Assembly: GCA_902595815.1 (NCBI GenBank)
Contig: CACJRL010000002.1
Span: 62,001 to 126,000 of the forward strand
Direction of reading: 5' to 3'
DNA: 64,000 bases
From: an uncultured Pelagibacteraceae bacterium
Lineage (GTDB): Bacteria; Pseudomonadota; Alphaproteobacteria; Pelagibacterales; Pelagibacteraceae
The position numbers and the translations under genes are program-made. Positions 50,141 through 59,575 of the stretch are shown one piece after another (the stretch's first letter is position 1; each line of letters starts with the position of its first letter). The notes under the pieces are model-generated. The model was not told where the DNA came from and did not search any database. It saw only the letters and a list, made by a program, of their open reading frames with translations.

Positions 50141-50823
50141 TATTTAAAATTATCTAAAATATTTTTGAAAAATAATGAACCATCTTCACCTGATAAATAT
50201 TTGTCTATCATTCTTTCAGGATGAGGCATCATTCCCAATACATTTTTATTTTTATTAAATATTCCAGCTATATTTTTTATCGCTCCGTTAGGATTAGTTG
50301 TTTCATTTTCTGTACCATCTACTCCACAATACGTTACAGCTATTTGACTATTATCCTCTAATGATTTTAATTCATCATCACTACAAAAGTAATTTCCTTC
50401 ATTGTGGGCAATATGAAGTTCTAAAAGTTCTTTTTTTAAATCTTTAAAATATTTATTTTGTTTATCTTTAACTTTTACATAAACATTGCTGCATATAAAA
50501 TTTAGAAACTTATTTTGTTGTAAAATTCCATTTAGTAGGCCAGTTTCAGTTAAGATTTGAAATCCATTACAAATACCTAGTACTAGACCTCCAGAATTAG
50601 CAAAATCAATCACTGATTTTATAATTTTTGATTTAGAAGCAATACTTCCACATCTCAAGTAGTCACCGTAAGAAAAGCCACCTGGCAATACTATTAAATC
50701 TGACTTTGGAATAGATTGATCATTATGCCAAACCATTTGATTTTTAAAACCAAATTTTTTCAGAGCCACATCCATGTCTCTATCACAATTTGATCCTGGA
50801 AAAATAATGACTGATGATCTCAT
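50140..50823 (-). CDS. purQ: Phosphoribosylformylglycinamidine synthase subunit PurQ
   Basis: [41 protein letters not shown]. Confidence 0.97.
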   Translation of the reverse strand: MRSSVIIFPGSNCDRDMDVALKKFGFKNQMVWHNDQSIPKSDLIVLPGGFSYGDYLRCGSIASKSKIIKSVIDFANSGGLVLGICNGFQILTETGLLNGILQQNKFLNFICSNVYVKVKDKQNKYFKDLKKELLELHIAHNEGNYFCSDDELKSLEDNSQIAVTYCGVDGTENETTNPNGAIKNIAGIFNKNKNVLGMMPHPERMIDKYLSGEDGSLFFKNILDNFK

Positions 50824-50826
50824 TTA

Positions 50827-51060
50827 TTAAACTATTTTGTAATCCTCAATAACAAGATTGGCCAATAGCTTTTTGCACATATCATCTACTAAAGACTTTG
50901 CTTTTTTTTCATCTTTCTCTTTAACTTCAATTTCAAAATATTTACCTTGTCTTACATCTTCTACATTCCCAAAGTTCATTCCATTAAGTGTTTGTTGAAT
51001 AGCTTTTCCTTGAGGATCTAAAACTCCATTTTTAAGAGTTACAATTACTTTAATTTTCAT
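50827..51060 (-). CDS. purS: Phosphoribosylformylglycinamidine synthase subunit PurS
   Basis: VTLKNGVLDPQGKAIQQTLNGMNFGNVEDVRQGKYFEIEV. Confidence 0.96.
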   Translation of the reverse strand: MKIKVIVTLKNGVLDPQGKAIQQTLNGMNFGNVEDVRQGKYFEIEVKEKDEKKAKSLVDDMCKKLLANLVIEDYKIV

Positions 51061-51845
51061 TACTTCTTTTTAATCTTTACTGCTTGTGGCTTGGTGTATT
51101 TTAATGGTCTTATATTTGATTGCTCATGAAGTATATCTAATCTTCTAGCAACTTCTTGATAAGCCTCAATTAGATTACCAAGGCCTTTTCTAAACCTATC
51201 TTTATCTAATTTTTTATCACTATTTACGTCCCATAGTCTGCATGTGTCTGGACTTATTTCGTCTGCAAGCATGATCTCTTTTTTTCCATTTTTTTCATAT
51301 CTTCCAAATTCTACTTTAAAATCTACAAGTTTAATTCCAACACCCCTAAACATACCTTGAAGAAAATCATTAATTCTTTTTAACTCTTTATTAATTAAGT
51401 TTAGTTCATCGGTCTCCATCCACTTAAAAGCCAAGATGTGCTCAGTACTTACTAATGGATCCCCTAAATCATCATCTTTTAAGCAATATTCTATTAATGG
51501 ATTATCTAAGACTGTTCCATCTTCAATTCCCAATCTTTTAGTTAATGAACCGGTTGCAATGTTTCTTACAATAAATTCAATAGGTATAATTTCAACATGC
51601 TGAACGAGTTGTTCTCTCATATTTAAACGTTTTACTAAATGATTTTTGATACCAACATTGTTCAACTGGGTTAATATATGTTCAGAAATCCTATTATTTA
51701 AAATTCCTTTACCATCCATAACTGCTTTTTTTTGATTATTAAATGCAGTTGCGTCATCTTTAAAATGTTGGATAACATATTTTTTATCATTACTTGCAAA
51801 AATTATTTTTGCTTTACCTTCGTATAATTTTTTTCCTTTTTTCAT
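51060..51845 (-). CDS. purC: SAICAR synthetase
   Basis: KKLYEGKAKIIFAS, RNIATGSLTKRLGIEDG, LADEISPDTCRLWD. Confidence 0.97.
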   Translation of the reverse strand: MKKGKKLYEGKAKIIFASNDKKYVIQHFKDDATAFNNQKKAVMDGKGILNNRISEHILTQLNNVGIKNHLVKRLNMREQLVQHVEIIPIEFIVRNIATGSLTKRLGIEDGTVLDNPLIEYCLKDDDLGDPLVSTEHILAFKWMETDELNLINKELKRINDFLQGMFRGVGIKLVDFKVEFGRYEKNGKKEIMLADEISPDTCRLWDVNSDKKLDKDRFRKGLGNLIEAYQEVARRLDILHEQSNIRPLKYTKPQAVKIKKK

Positions 51846-53137
51846 TATTTGAATACTCTTTTAAATATATAATTTACATTTTTTAAGTGTTTGTCATAAG
51901 TAAAGATTTTATCTAATCTTTTTTCACTTATTTTACTAGTGATCGATTTATTATTTTTTAAAAGTGTTAATAGGTTTGTATTCTTTGCAAAACTAGCTTT
52001 TGCATGAGATTGAACCAATCTATAAGCTTTCTCTCTAGCAATACCTGATTTAGTAAGTTCTAACATTACTTCTTGAGAAAAAACAAGGCCTCTTGTTAAA
52101 TTTAAATTTTTTGTCATCGTTTTTGGATAAACAATCATTTTCTCTAAAATTCCTGACAGTCTAACTAAAGCAAAATCTAAAGTTATGTTTGCGTCTGGAC
52201 CAATATTTCTTTCAACACTAGAATGAGAAATATCTCTTTCATGCCACAAAGAAATATTTTCTAAAGCTGGAATCACATAGCTTCTCACCATTCTTGCAAG
52301 CCCTGTAAGATTTTCACTTAATATTGGATTTTTTTTATGAGGCATAGCGGAAGAACCTTTTTGATCTTTTGAAAAGTATTCTTGTAATTCATATACTTCT
52401 GATCTTTGTAAATGCCTTATTTCTGTTGCAACTCTTTCAACAGATCCAGCAATAATCCCAAGCACAGAAAAATAATGCGCATGTCTATCTCTAGGAATAA
52501 TTTGAGTTGAAATTGGCTCAACTTTCAATTTTAATTTTTTTGCGACATAAGTTTCTACTTTAGGATTTATATTTGCAAACGTTCCTACCGCTCCTGAAAT
52601 TGCACATGTTGATACATTTTCTATTGCATCTTTTAATCTTAATTTATTTCTTTTAAATTCTTCATAAAATGATGCTAATTTTAGACCAAATGTAATTGGT
52701 TCCGCATGAATTCCATGACTTCTTCCAATACATGGAGTTAATTTATATTTTTTTGCTTGTTTTTTTAGAACAGATAAAATTTTATCAATGTCCTTTAATA
52801 AGATGTTTCCTGATTGAACCAATTGAATATTTAAAGTTGTATCTAAAACATCAGATGAAGTCATACCTTGGTGTAGGTATCTTGCTTTAAGACCGGCTTG
52901 TTCTGAAATTGATGTCAAAAAAGCAATTACATCATGCTTAACTTTTGCCTCTATATCATGAATTCTTTTAACTTTGATTTTACCTTTTTTTTTAACTAAT
53001 GAAGCAACTCCTCTAGGAATAATTTTATATTTTTCCATTGCCTCAGCTGCAGCAATTTCTACATCTAGCCAAATTTTATATTTGTTTTCTTCAGACCAAA
53101 TACTGACAAGTTCTTTTCTAGAATATCTTGATATCAT
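51845..53137 (-). CDS. purB: Adenylosuccinate lyase
   Basis: GRSHGIHAEPITFGLK, GSSAMPHKKNPILSENLTGLARMVR. Confidence 0.97.
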   Translation of the reverse strand: MISRYSRKELVSIWSEENKYKIWLDVEIAAAEAMEKYKIIPRGVASLVKKKGKIKVKRIHDIEAKVKHDVIAFLTSISEQAGLKARYLHQGMTSSDVLDTTLNIQLVQSGNILLKDIDKILSVLKKQAKKYKLTPCIGRSHGIHAEPITFGLKLASFYEEFKRNKLRLKDAIENVSTCAISGAVGTFANINPKVETYVAKKLKLKVEPISTQIIPRDRHAHYFSVLGIIAGSVERVATEIRHLQRSEVYELQEYFSKDQKGSSAMPHKKNPILSENLTGLARMVRSYVIPALENISLWHERDISHSSVERNIGPDANITLDFALVRLSGILEKMIVYPKTMTKNLNLTRGLVFSQEVMLELTKSGIAREKAYRLVQSHAKASFAKNTNLLTLLKNNKSITSKISEKRLDKIFTYDKHLKNVNYIFKRVFK

Positions 53138-53907
53138 TAATTATATGGGGGCCTCGTATAACCTTTAACAGATTCTGTGAAAATTTCATATGAATCTTCT
53201 GTGATACCAACAGTATGCTCAAATTGTGCTGATAATGATTTATCTTTAGTTACTGCTGTCCACCCATCATTCAAAACTTTTGTGTCATATTTTCCGTAAT
53301 TTATCATTGGTTCAATAGTAAAAGTCATACCAGGTATTAGTTCTTTGCCAGTATTTTTAGATCCATAATGAAGTATATTAGGAGGCTCATGAAATACATT
53401 ACTTATTCCGTGACCACAAAAATCTCTTACAACTGAATAACCTTTGCTTTCAACAAAAGATTGAATTTCAAATCCTATATCACCAAGTTTTTTACCTGGT
53501 TGTAAAATTGATATTGCTTTCATCAAAGATTCATAGGTTGTTTCAATTAAATTTTTTGCCTTAACTGGTATATTTCCAATTTCATACATTCTGCTTGTAT
53601 CGCCATAATAATTATCAACTACTGCTGTTACATCAACATTTACTACATCACCATCTTTCAAAACTCTATCAGTAGGTATTCCATGACAAACTACATGATT
53701 TAATGATGTACAAAGTGATTTTTCAAATCCTCGATAAAATAATGGAGCTGAATAGCCACCATTATCTTTTATAAATTCATAACCTAATTTATCAATTTTA
53801 TCTGTTGACATTCCAGGCTTAATATAATCCGTAAGCATATCCAAAGTCTTTGATGCAAGCTTTCCAGCAACTCTCATCTTTTCAAATTTTTCTTTATAAT
53901 CACTCAT
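53137..53907 (-). CDS. map: Methionine aminopeptidase type I
   Basis: NHVVCHGIPTDRVLKDGDVVNVDVTAVVDNYYGDTSRMY, DFCGHGISNVFHEPP, FTIEPMI. Confidence 0.97.
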   Translation of the reverse strand: MSDYKEKFEKMRVAGKLASKTLDMLTDYIKPGMSTDKIDKLGYEFIKDNGGYSAPLFYRGFEKSLCTSLNHVVCHGIPTDRVLKDGDVVNVDVTAVVDNYYGDTSRMYEIGNIPVKAKNLIETTYESLMKAISILQPGKKLGDIGFEIQSFVESKGYSVVRDFCGHGISNVFHEPPNILHYGSKNTGKELIPGMTFTIEPMINYGKYDTKVLNDGWTAVTKDKSLSAQFEHTVGITEDSYEIFTESVKGYTRPPYN

Positions 53908-54586
53908 CTATAATATTAATTTTTTTTTCAATTTTAATCTCTTTAGAACTAAGTTTGCATCTATAAGCGAGAAATTTTACTCCTGCTTTTTTTGCTTTTT
54001 TGTAATTTTCAAAATAAATTTGATCAATATCTTTTGCAATTCTAAAATTATTTATATTTTGAATTTGCGTTAAAAATAAGACATATGGTTTGTAACCTTT
54101 TTTTATTGATTTAATTAACATATTTAAATGCTTTGTGCCCCTTGATGTTACCGCATCAGGAAATTCAGCAATATCATTTTCTCTAAATAAAGTAACATTT
54201 TTTACTTCTATTAAATAATTATCACATAAAAAATCAAATCTTGTATCATCACTAAATTTAAATTCTGGTTTAATATTTTTAATAGTTTTGAATTCTGATA
54301 TTAATTTATTTTCTAATCCATGATTAACAATTTTATTAGCTCTATGGGTATTTACCCCAACAAATCTTTTTTTTGCTTTTATTATCTCTAAAGTAAATTT
54401 CAGTTTTCTTTTTGGATCATTGTGTTCTGTAAGCAAAACCTCGTTACCTTGATCCAAAAGACCCTGCATAGATCCAGTGTTTGGACAATGTGCCGTTATA
54501 ATCTTGTTATTTACTTTTATATCGGCGAAAAATCTTTTATATCTTTTTAATAATTTTCCTTTAATAAGGCTATTTGTAAATTTCAT
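53900..54586 (-). CDS. sfsA: SfsA family protein (DNA/RNA nuclease SfsA)
   Basis: KRYKRFFADIKVNNKIITAHCPNTGSMQGLL; FPDAVTSRGTKHLNMLI. Confidence 0.93.
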   Translation of the reverse strand: MKFTNSLIKGKLLKRYKRFFADIKVNNKIITAHCPNTGSMQGLLDQGNEVLLTEHNDPKRKLKFTLEIIKAKKRFVGVNTHRANKIVNHGLENKLISEFKTIKNIKPEFKFSDDTRFDFLCDNYLIEVKNVTLFRENDIAEFPDAVTSRGTKHLNMLIKSIKKGYKPYVLFLTQIQNINNFRIAKDIDQIYFENYKKAKKAGVKFLAYRCKLSSKEIKIEKKINIIDE

Positions 54587-54608
54587 ATAAATTTACTTAT
54601 ATTTACAT

Positions 54609-55358
54609 ATGCAAAATAAAAAAGAGATAAATGCTGGTATTTTAATTATCGGTAACGAAGTTCTATCAGGCAGAACACAAGATGTTAACACAAGTACGTT
54701 AGCTATTTGGTTAAATTCTTTAGGTATACCTGTAGCAGAAGTTCGTGTAATCCGTGATGATGAAAGTATTATTATAAACACAGTTAATGAATTAAGAAAA
54801 AAATATTCTTATATTTTTACCACAGGAGGAATAGGACCAACTCACGATGATATTACTGCAGAATCTGTTTCTAAAGCATTTAATGTTGAATACGGTTTCC
54901 ATAAGGAGGCTTTTTCAATATTAGAAAATTATTATAAGCCAGGAGAATTTAATGAAGGTAGACAAAAGATGGCTAAAATGCCTGTTAGTGCTAATTTAAT
55001 TTTAAATCCATCTAGCGGAGCTCCAGGATTTTATGTTGAAAACGTATTTTGTCTTCCAGGTGTGCCATCTATTATGAAAGCTATGCTTGGAAGTTTAAAT
55101 AACCTTATAGTTGGTGGAGAGCCAATATTAAGTGAAACAATTAATTTAAGAACTGTTGAGAGTGAAATAGCTAAATCTTTAACAGAGGTTCAAAATAATA
55201 ATTCTGAAGTTGAAATCGGAAGTTATCCATTTTTTAAAGCTGGAAAATTAGGAGTGTCTATTGTTGTAAGATCAGTAGATAAAACAAAAATTGATAAATG
55301 CAATTCTGAAATCCTTAAATTTGTAAAAGATAAACAAATTGAAATAGTTGAGCGTTAA
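54609..55358 (+). CDS. Molybdopterin-binding/CinA N-terminal-like protein
   Basis: AGILIIGNEVLSGRTQDVNTSTLA, YIFTTGGIGPTHDDITAESVSKAF. Confidence 0.9.
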   Translation: MQNKKEINAGILIIGNEVLSGRTQDVNTSTLAIWLNSLGIPVAEVRVIRDDESIIINTVNELRKKYSYIFTTGGIGPTHDDITAESVSKAFNVEYGFHKEAFSILENYYKPGEFNEGRQKMAKMPVSANLILNPSSGAPGFYVENVFCLPGVPSIMKAMLGSLNNLIVGGEPILSETINLRTVESEIAKSLTEVQNNNSEVEIGSYPFFKAGKLGVSIVVRSVDKTKIDKCNSEILKFVKDKQIEIVER

Positions 55359-55360
55359 TT

Positions 55361-55765
55361 ATGCTTTATTTTGCTTACGGGAGTAATCTAAATCATTTTC
55401 AAATGAAAAGAAGATGTAAGGATTCCAAATTTATTAAAAAGATAAATTTAAAAGGATATATACTTAATTTCAGAAGCAAGTATCGTGCAGCCGATATAGA
55501 AAAGAAAAAAAATTCTATTGTGCCTGGTGGATTGTACGAGATATCAAAAAGTGACGAAAAAAAACTAGATATTTATGAAGATTATCCAATTCTTTATAAA
55601 AAAATGTATTTTAAGTATTACAACAATACTGTGATGACTTATATCATGCCTAAAAAAACAATTTTTAGATATCCCACAGAAAGATATCTAAACGTTGTTA
55701 AGCAGGGCTATAAAGATTGTAAATTAGATAAAAAATATCTCAAAAAAGCTTTAGTGAATTTTTAA
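55361..55765 (+). CDS. Gamma-glutamylcyclotransferase-like (AIG2-like) protein
   Basis: MLYFAYGSNLNHFQMKRRC; VPGGLYEISKSDEKKLDIYEDYP. Confidence 0.85.
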   Translation: MLYFAYGSNLNHFQMKRRCKDSKFIKKINLKGYILNFRSKYRAADIEKKKNSIVPGGLYEISKSDEKKLDIYEDYPILYKKMYFKYYNNTVMTYIMPKKTIFRYPTERYLNVVKQGYKDCKLDKKYLKKALVNF

Positions 55766-55768
55766 TTA

Positions 55769-56455
55769 ATGCTATCAAAATCTAAAATATTTTTAAGAGG
55801 AACTACAGATGTTTTACCTCATATGTTATCTGTAATTCCTTTTGGTATAATAACGGGAGCGATTGGTGTTGAATTTGGTTTTGATCCTTTGCTTGTTTAT
55901 GCAACATCTTTAATTATTTTTGGTGGAGCATCTCAGATAATATTTATGCAACTTTTGTCAGGTGGAGCATCTTCATTAGTTGCCATTACTTCTGTAGGAG
56001 TAATCAATTCTAGACATTTACTATATGGGGCTGTCTTGTCTGAGTATTTGGAAAAACTAAGCTTTTTTAAGAAATTATTTATATCCTATTTTATAGTTGA
56101 TCAAGGTTTTGCTGAATCTAATAAATACCTAAAAAAAAATAATTCTCAAAAGAATTTACATTTTCATGTTTTAGGTGGTGGAATTACTTTATGGTTCTTT
56201 TGGCAGATTTCAACAATAAGCGGAATTATTTTGGGCTCATTTATTCCTGAAGAATTGGGTTTAAAATTTGCGATCCCTCTCACTTTTTTAGCGATTATTG
56301 TAAATGACTTAAGAAAATTAGATCATGTTTTTGTGATGTTGGTATCTGGATTTGCATCATTAATTTTATTTGATGCTCCTTTTAAGTCCTACATAATATT
56401 ATCACCAATAGTTGCATTAATTGCAGCCTTTATAATGTTGAGGTTTAAAAAGTGA
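55769..56455 (+). CDS. azlC: AzlC family branched-chain amino acid exporter subunit
   Basis: IPFGIITGAIGVEFGFDPLLVYATSLIIFGGASQIIFMQLLSGGAS; NSRHLLYGA. Confidence 0.93.
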   Translation: MLSKSKIFLRGTTDVLPHMLSVIPFGIITGAIGVEFGFDPLLVYATSLIIFGGASQIIFMQLLSGGASSLVAITSVGVINSRHLLYGAVLSEYLEKLSFFKKLFISYFIVDQGFAESNKYLKKNNSQKNLHFHVLGGGITLWFFWQISTISGIILGSFIPEELGLKFAIPLTFLAIIVNDLRKLDHVFVMLVSGFASLILFDAPFKSYIILSPIVALIAAFIMLRFKK

Positions 56456-56763
56456 CTTGGTTTTCTATTATTGTATCTGGAATTGTTACTTATTTTTCTA
56501 GGATGGCGATGATAGCTCTAATAGATAGAGATATGCTTAGTTCAAAAGTTAAAGAGGTTCTTAATTATGTTCCTGCAGCTGTATTTCCAGCAATAATATT
56601 TCCTGGAGTTTTTTTTAATGATTTTGGTTTATTTGTAGATATCACAGATCCAAAAATTTATGGAGCAATAGTTGCATTAATCGTAGGGTTTTATTCAAAA
56701 AATGTAATTGCAACTATTTTATCTGGTTTATTATCTTATTGGTTTATTATATTTCTTATTTAA
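56452..56763 (+). CDS. azlD: AzlD family protein
   Basis: Small 4-TM protein, YFSRMAMIAL...LNYVPAAVFPAIIFPGVF; overlaps azlC. Confidence 0.9.
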   Translation: MTWFSIIVSGIVTYFSRMAMIALIDRDMLSSKVKEVLNYVPAAVFPAIIFPGVFFNDFGLFVDITDPKIYGAIVALIVGFYSKNVIATILSGLLSYWFIIFLI

Positions 56764-56770
56764 ATGAAAA

Positions 56771-57121
56771 CTATTCAATAATTTTTATTTGTTTAACAAT
56801 ACTTACAATTTTATTGTTTTTTACTTCAGCCTCAACTAACATACACTTATAAAGTGCAGATGAAGTCATTTCTGCAATTTCTTTTTTAATTAGACAATCT
56901 TCATAGCTCGGCATCATGAGGTGCTCTTTTAATTCGGGCGGATTACCCAAAAACATCATTAAGCCTACAACTTCCTTATTATTTGATTTTTTTACTTTAT
57001 CTACTTCAAGAGTTTTATTAACTTTTTCTGCAACTTCTAAACTGTCATCCATGAAACTACTAAAACCTAAGTAGACTAGATAAATTATAGCAAAAAAACC
57101 AATTATTTTGACGTACTTCAT
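56771..57121 (-). CDS. Hypothetical membrane-anchored protein
   Basis: N-terminal hydrophobic anchor, intact 116-aa ORF. Confidence 0.5.
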   Translation of the reverse strand: MKYVKIIGFFAIIYLVYLGFSSFMDDSLEVAEKVNKTLEVDKVKKSNNKEVVGLMMFLGNPPELKEHLMMPSYEDCLIKKEIAEMTSSALYKCMLVEAEVKNNKIVSIVKQIKIIE

Positions 57122-57202
57122 TATAACTTCGTAAATTTAAATTATAAAAAATTTATATTACACAATACAATAATTTTATTTATAACTTAATAAGAAAATT
57201 TA

Positions 57203-58495
57203 ATGTATTTATACACAAAGCTCCAAAATCTCAAAGAACCTATAAAAATTGGTTTTATAGGATGTGGAAAGTTTGTTTCCATGTTTCTGGCTCAATACAA
57301 TCAATTAAACAAAATAATTTTAGATTCCATAGTTGAACTTGATATTGGTAGAGCAAAAAAAAATTGTTTAAGTAGTGGATTGTCTAATGAAACGATAGAT
57401 AAGATTAATTTTACAGACAATTTAGATAAAATTTTAGAAAGAGATATTGATGTTTATATTGAAGCAACAGGTAATCCCATAGCAGGGACAATCCATGCAA
57501 AAAAAATAATCGAAAATAAGAAACATGTAATTATGGTCAATGTAGAGGCAGATGTTTTATGTGGAAAATATTTGTCTGATTTAGCAAAAGAGAATAAAGT
57601 GATCTGTTCAATGGCTTATGGTGATCAACCATCCTTAATATTAGAACAAATTGAATGGGCAAAATTAAATGGTTTTGAAGTTATATGCGCGGGAAAAGGT
57701 ACAAAATATCATCCGTCCTTTGAATATTCGACGCCAGAAACTGTTTGGGGCCATTATGGATTAACTAAAGAGAGAGCCGAAAATGAATCAGGGATGAACC
57801 CCAAAATGTTTAACAGTTTTTTATGTGGAGATAAGTCTTCAATTGAAATGTGCGCAGTCAGTAATGCAACAGATTTAAAGTGCCCAGACGATGGCTTAAC
57901 TTATCCTCCTATTGGGGTTTATGATATCGCAAAAAAATTAATTCCTAAATCTGATGGAGGTTTATTAGATCATCCAGGTCAAGTAGAAGTTATTTCAAGC
58001 ATAGATCTAGATAAAAAAGATATACCTAATGATCTTAGATGGGGAGTGTATATTGTTATTAAAGCACAAAATGATTATGTAAAAAATTGTTTCAAAGATT
58101 ATGGGATGGTAACTGACACTTCTGGAAGTTACTCAGCAATATGGAGACCTTATCATTATATTGGATTAGAATTAGCTCAATCAGTTTATTCTATAGTTCT
58201 TGATAATAAAGCAACAGGTCATACAAAAAACTTTAATGCAGAGATAGGAAGCGTTGCAAAAAAAGATTTAAAAGCAGGTGAAAAATTAGATGGTGAAGGG
58301 GGTTATTGCGTAAGGGGAAGATTGATTTCCTCTAAAAGATCTAAACAGGAAAGAATTTTACCTATGGGGTTAACTGATAATGCAATTTTAAAAAGAAATA
58401 TTATGAAAGACGAATTTATATGCTTAGACGATGTTACACTTAATTTGAATAAAGAAATAATTGAAGCTAGAGAATATCAATACAATTTGATATAA
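57203..58495 (+). CDS. Homoserine dehydrogenase-like oxidoreductase with C-terminal SAF domain (COG4091-like)
   Basis: Rossmann IKIGFIGCGKFVSMFLAQY; C-terminal VAKKDLKAGEKLDGEGGYCVRGRL (SAF). Confidence 0.85.
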   Translation: MYLYTKLQNLKEPIKIGFIGCGKFVSMFLAQYNQLNKIILDSIVELDIGRAKKNCLSSGLSNETIDKINFTDNLDKILERDIDVYIEATGNPIAGTIHAKKIIENKKHVIMVNVEADVLCGKYLSDLAKENKVICSMAYGDQPSLILEQIEWAKLNGFEVICAGKGTKYHPSFEYSTPETVWGHYGLTKERAENESGMNPKMFNSFLCGDKSSIEMCAVSNATDLKCPDDGLTYPPIGVYDIAKKLIPKSDGGLLDHPGQVEVISSIDLDKKDIPNDLRWGVYIVIKAQNDYVKNCFKDYGMVTDTSGSYSAIWRPYHYIGLELAQSVYSIVLDNKATGHTKNFNAEIGSVAKKDLKAGEKLDGEGGYCVRGRLISSKRSKQERILPMGLTDNAILKRNIMKDEFICLDDVTLNLNKEIIEAREYQYNLI

Positions 58496-58517
58496 AAAAA
58501 TATATTTTAAATTTAAC

Positions 58518-59273
58518 TTAGTTTATTTTTTTTAAAATAATTCTTCTGTTTAGTGCAAATATACCTGGCATAAATTTTACCAAAAGATGGTCTATAAAAT
58601 GAATTATTTTTAGGAAAAAGTAATTCATTGGAATATAAGGGGTATTTACGCCATTGCCACTACAATTTAAAAATATAAAAAATTCACTCAAATCATTTTC
58701 AATTATTTTATAATCATTAAGAAATTTTTCATTTTTTTTAATATTTGCAAAAAGTAATTTACCTGTAGAATTATTTTCATACCAAAAATTTTTATTTTTT
58801 TTATTACTGATATCATCGTCATATCTTTCATGATTGAAAACTTTAAGAAAAATCTTAAACACAAAAGATGTTTCAGGTTCATTTATTAAAATAAAACCAT
58901 TTTTTTTTATTATTTCTTTAGATATTTTTTTTAAAACTTTTAATGGATTTTTTGAATGATGTAAGCAATGATTAAATATTAGAACATCATATTTTTTTTT
59001 AAACTTTCTTGGAATATTTAAATTATTCATATCAAGAGTAAAATCTATAAACTTATTTTTTAATATATCTGTGCAGACTACTTTTTCACCTAATACTAAT
59101 TTTGATAGACAGTTACTACTTCCAAATTCCAATATATTAGACTTTTTTTCTGTATATTTTTTCATCCATTTAAGTCTTTTATTAACCAAGAATACAAAGT
59201 TTTTATTACCATTTATAAATTTATATCGACTAACTTCTGGACTTATAAATTTAAGTAGAGACTTATTTTTCAT
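58518..59273 (-). CDS. Class I SAM-dependent methyltransferase
   Basis: NILEFGSSNCLSKLVLGEKVVCTDI; YDVLIFNHCLHHSKNPLKVLKKISKEIIKKNGFILINEP. Confidence 0.8.
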   Translation of the reverse strand: MKNKSLLKFISPEVSRYKFINGNKNFVFLVNKRLKWMKKYTEKKSNILEFGSSNCLSKLVLGEKVVCTDILKNKFIDFTLDMNNLNIPRKFKKKYDVLIFNHCLHHSKNPLKVLKKISKEIIKKNGFILINEPETSFVFKIFLKVFNHERYDDDISNKKNKNFWYENNSTGKLLFANIKKNEKFLNDYKIIENDLSEFFIFLNCSGNGVNTPYIPMNYFFLKIIHFIDHLLVKFMPGIFALNRRIILKKIN

Positions 59274-59349
59274 GATTGTATGAATTTTAAATAAATAAAA
59301 ATAATTTGTTATTCTTATTGTTTTATTTTAAAACATGAAATAAAAAAAC

Positions 59350-59404
59350 ATGAAATTAACTCATGCCCTCGTGGTGAAATTGTTAGACACAAAGGACTTA
59401 AAAT
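59350..59404 (+). repeat. Direct repeat 1, copy A (5' leader plus 5' half of tRNA-Leu)
   Basis: 53/55 identical to 60971-61025 by eye. Confidence 0.9.
59365..59404 (+). pseudogene. Truncated 5' half of tRNA-Leu (remnant/att-like copy)
   Basis: gccctcgtggtgaaattgttagacacaaaggacttaaaat matches the intact tRNA-Leu at 60986 with one mismatch, then diverges just past the anticodon. Confidence 0.9.
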
Positions 59405-59528
59405 AGTTTGAATTGAGGAATTTTGGAGTCTCTTATAGTCTCTAATAGTCTTATTCTCTTATAATCCAGTAAGTTTTAAAATATTGGATTACTATTATTG
59501 AAAAATCTTAATAATTAATCCTCAGATT

Positions 59529-59561
59529 CTCGGATCATTCTCGGATCTGGGGAGATAAAAT
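59529..59561 (+). repeat. Direct repeat 2, copy A (33 bp)
   Basis: ctcggatcattctcggatctggggagataaaat; 31/33 identical to 60884-60916; contains CTCGGATC twice. Confidence 0.88.
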
Positions 59562-59575
59562 GGTATAAGATATTA

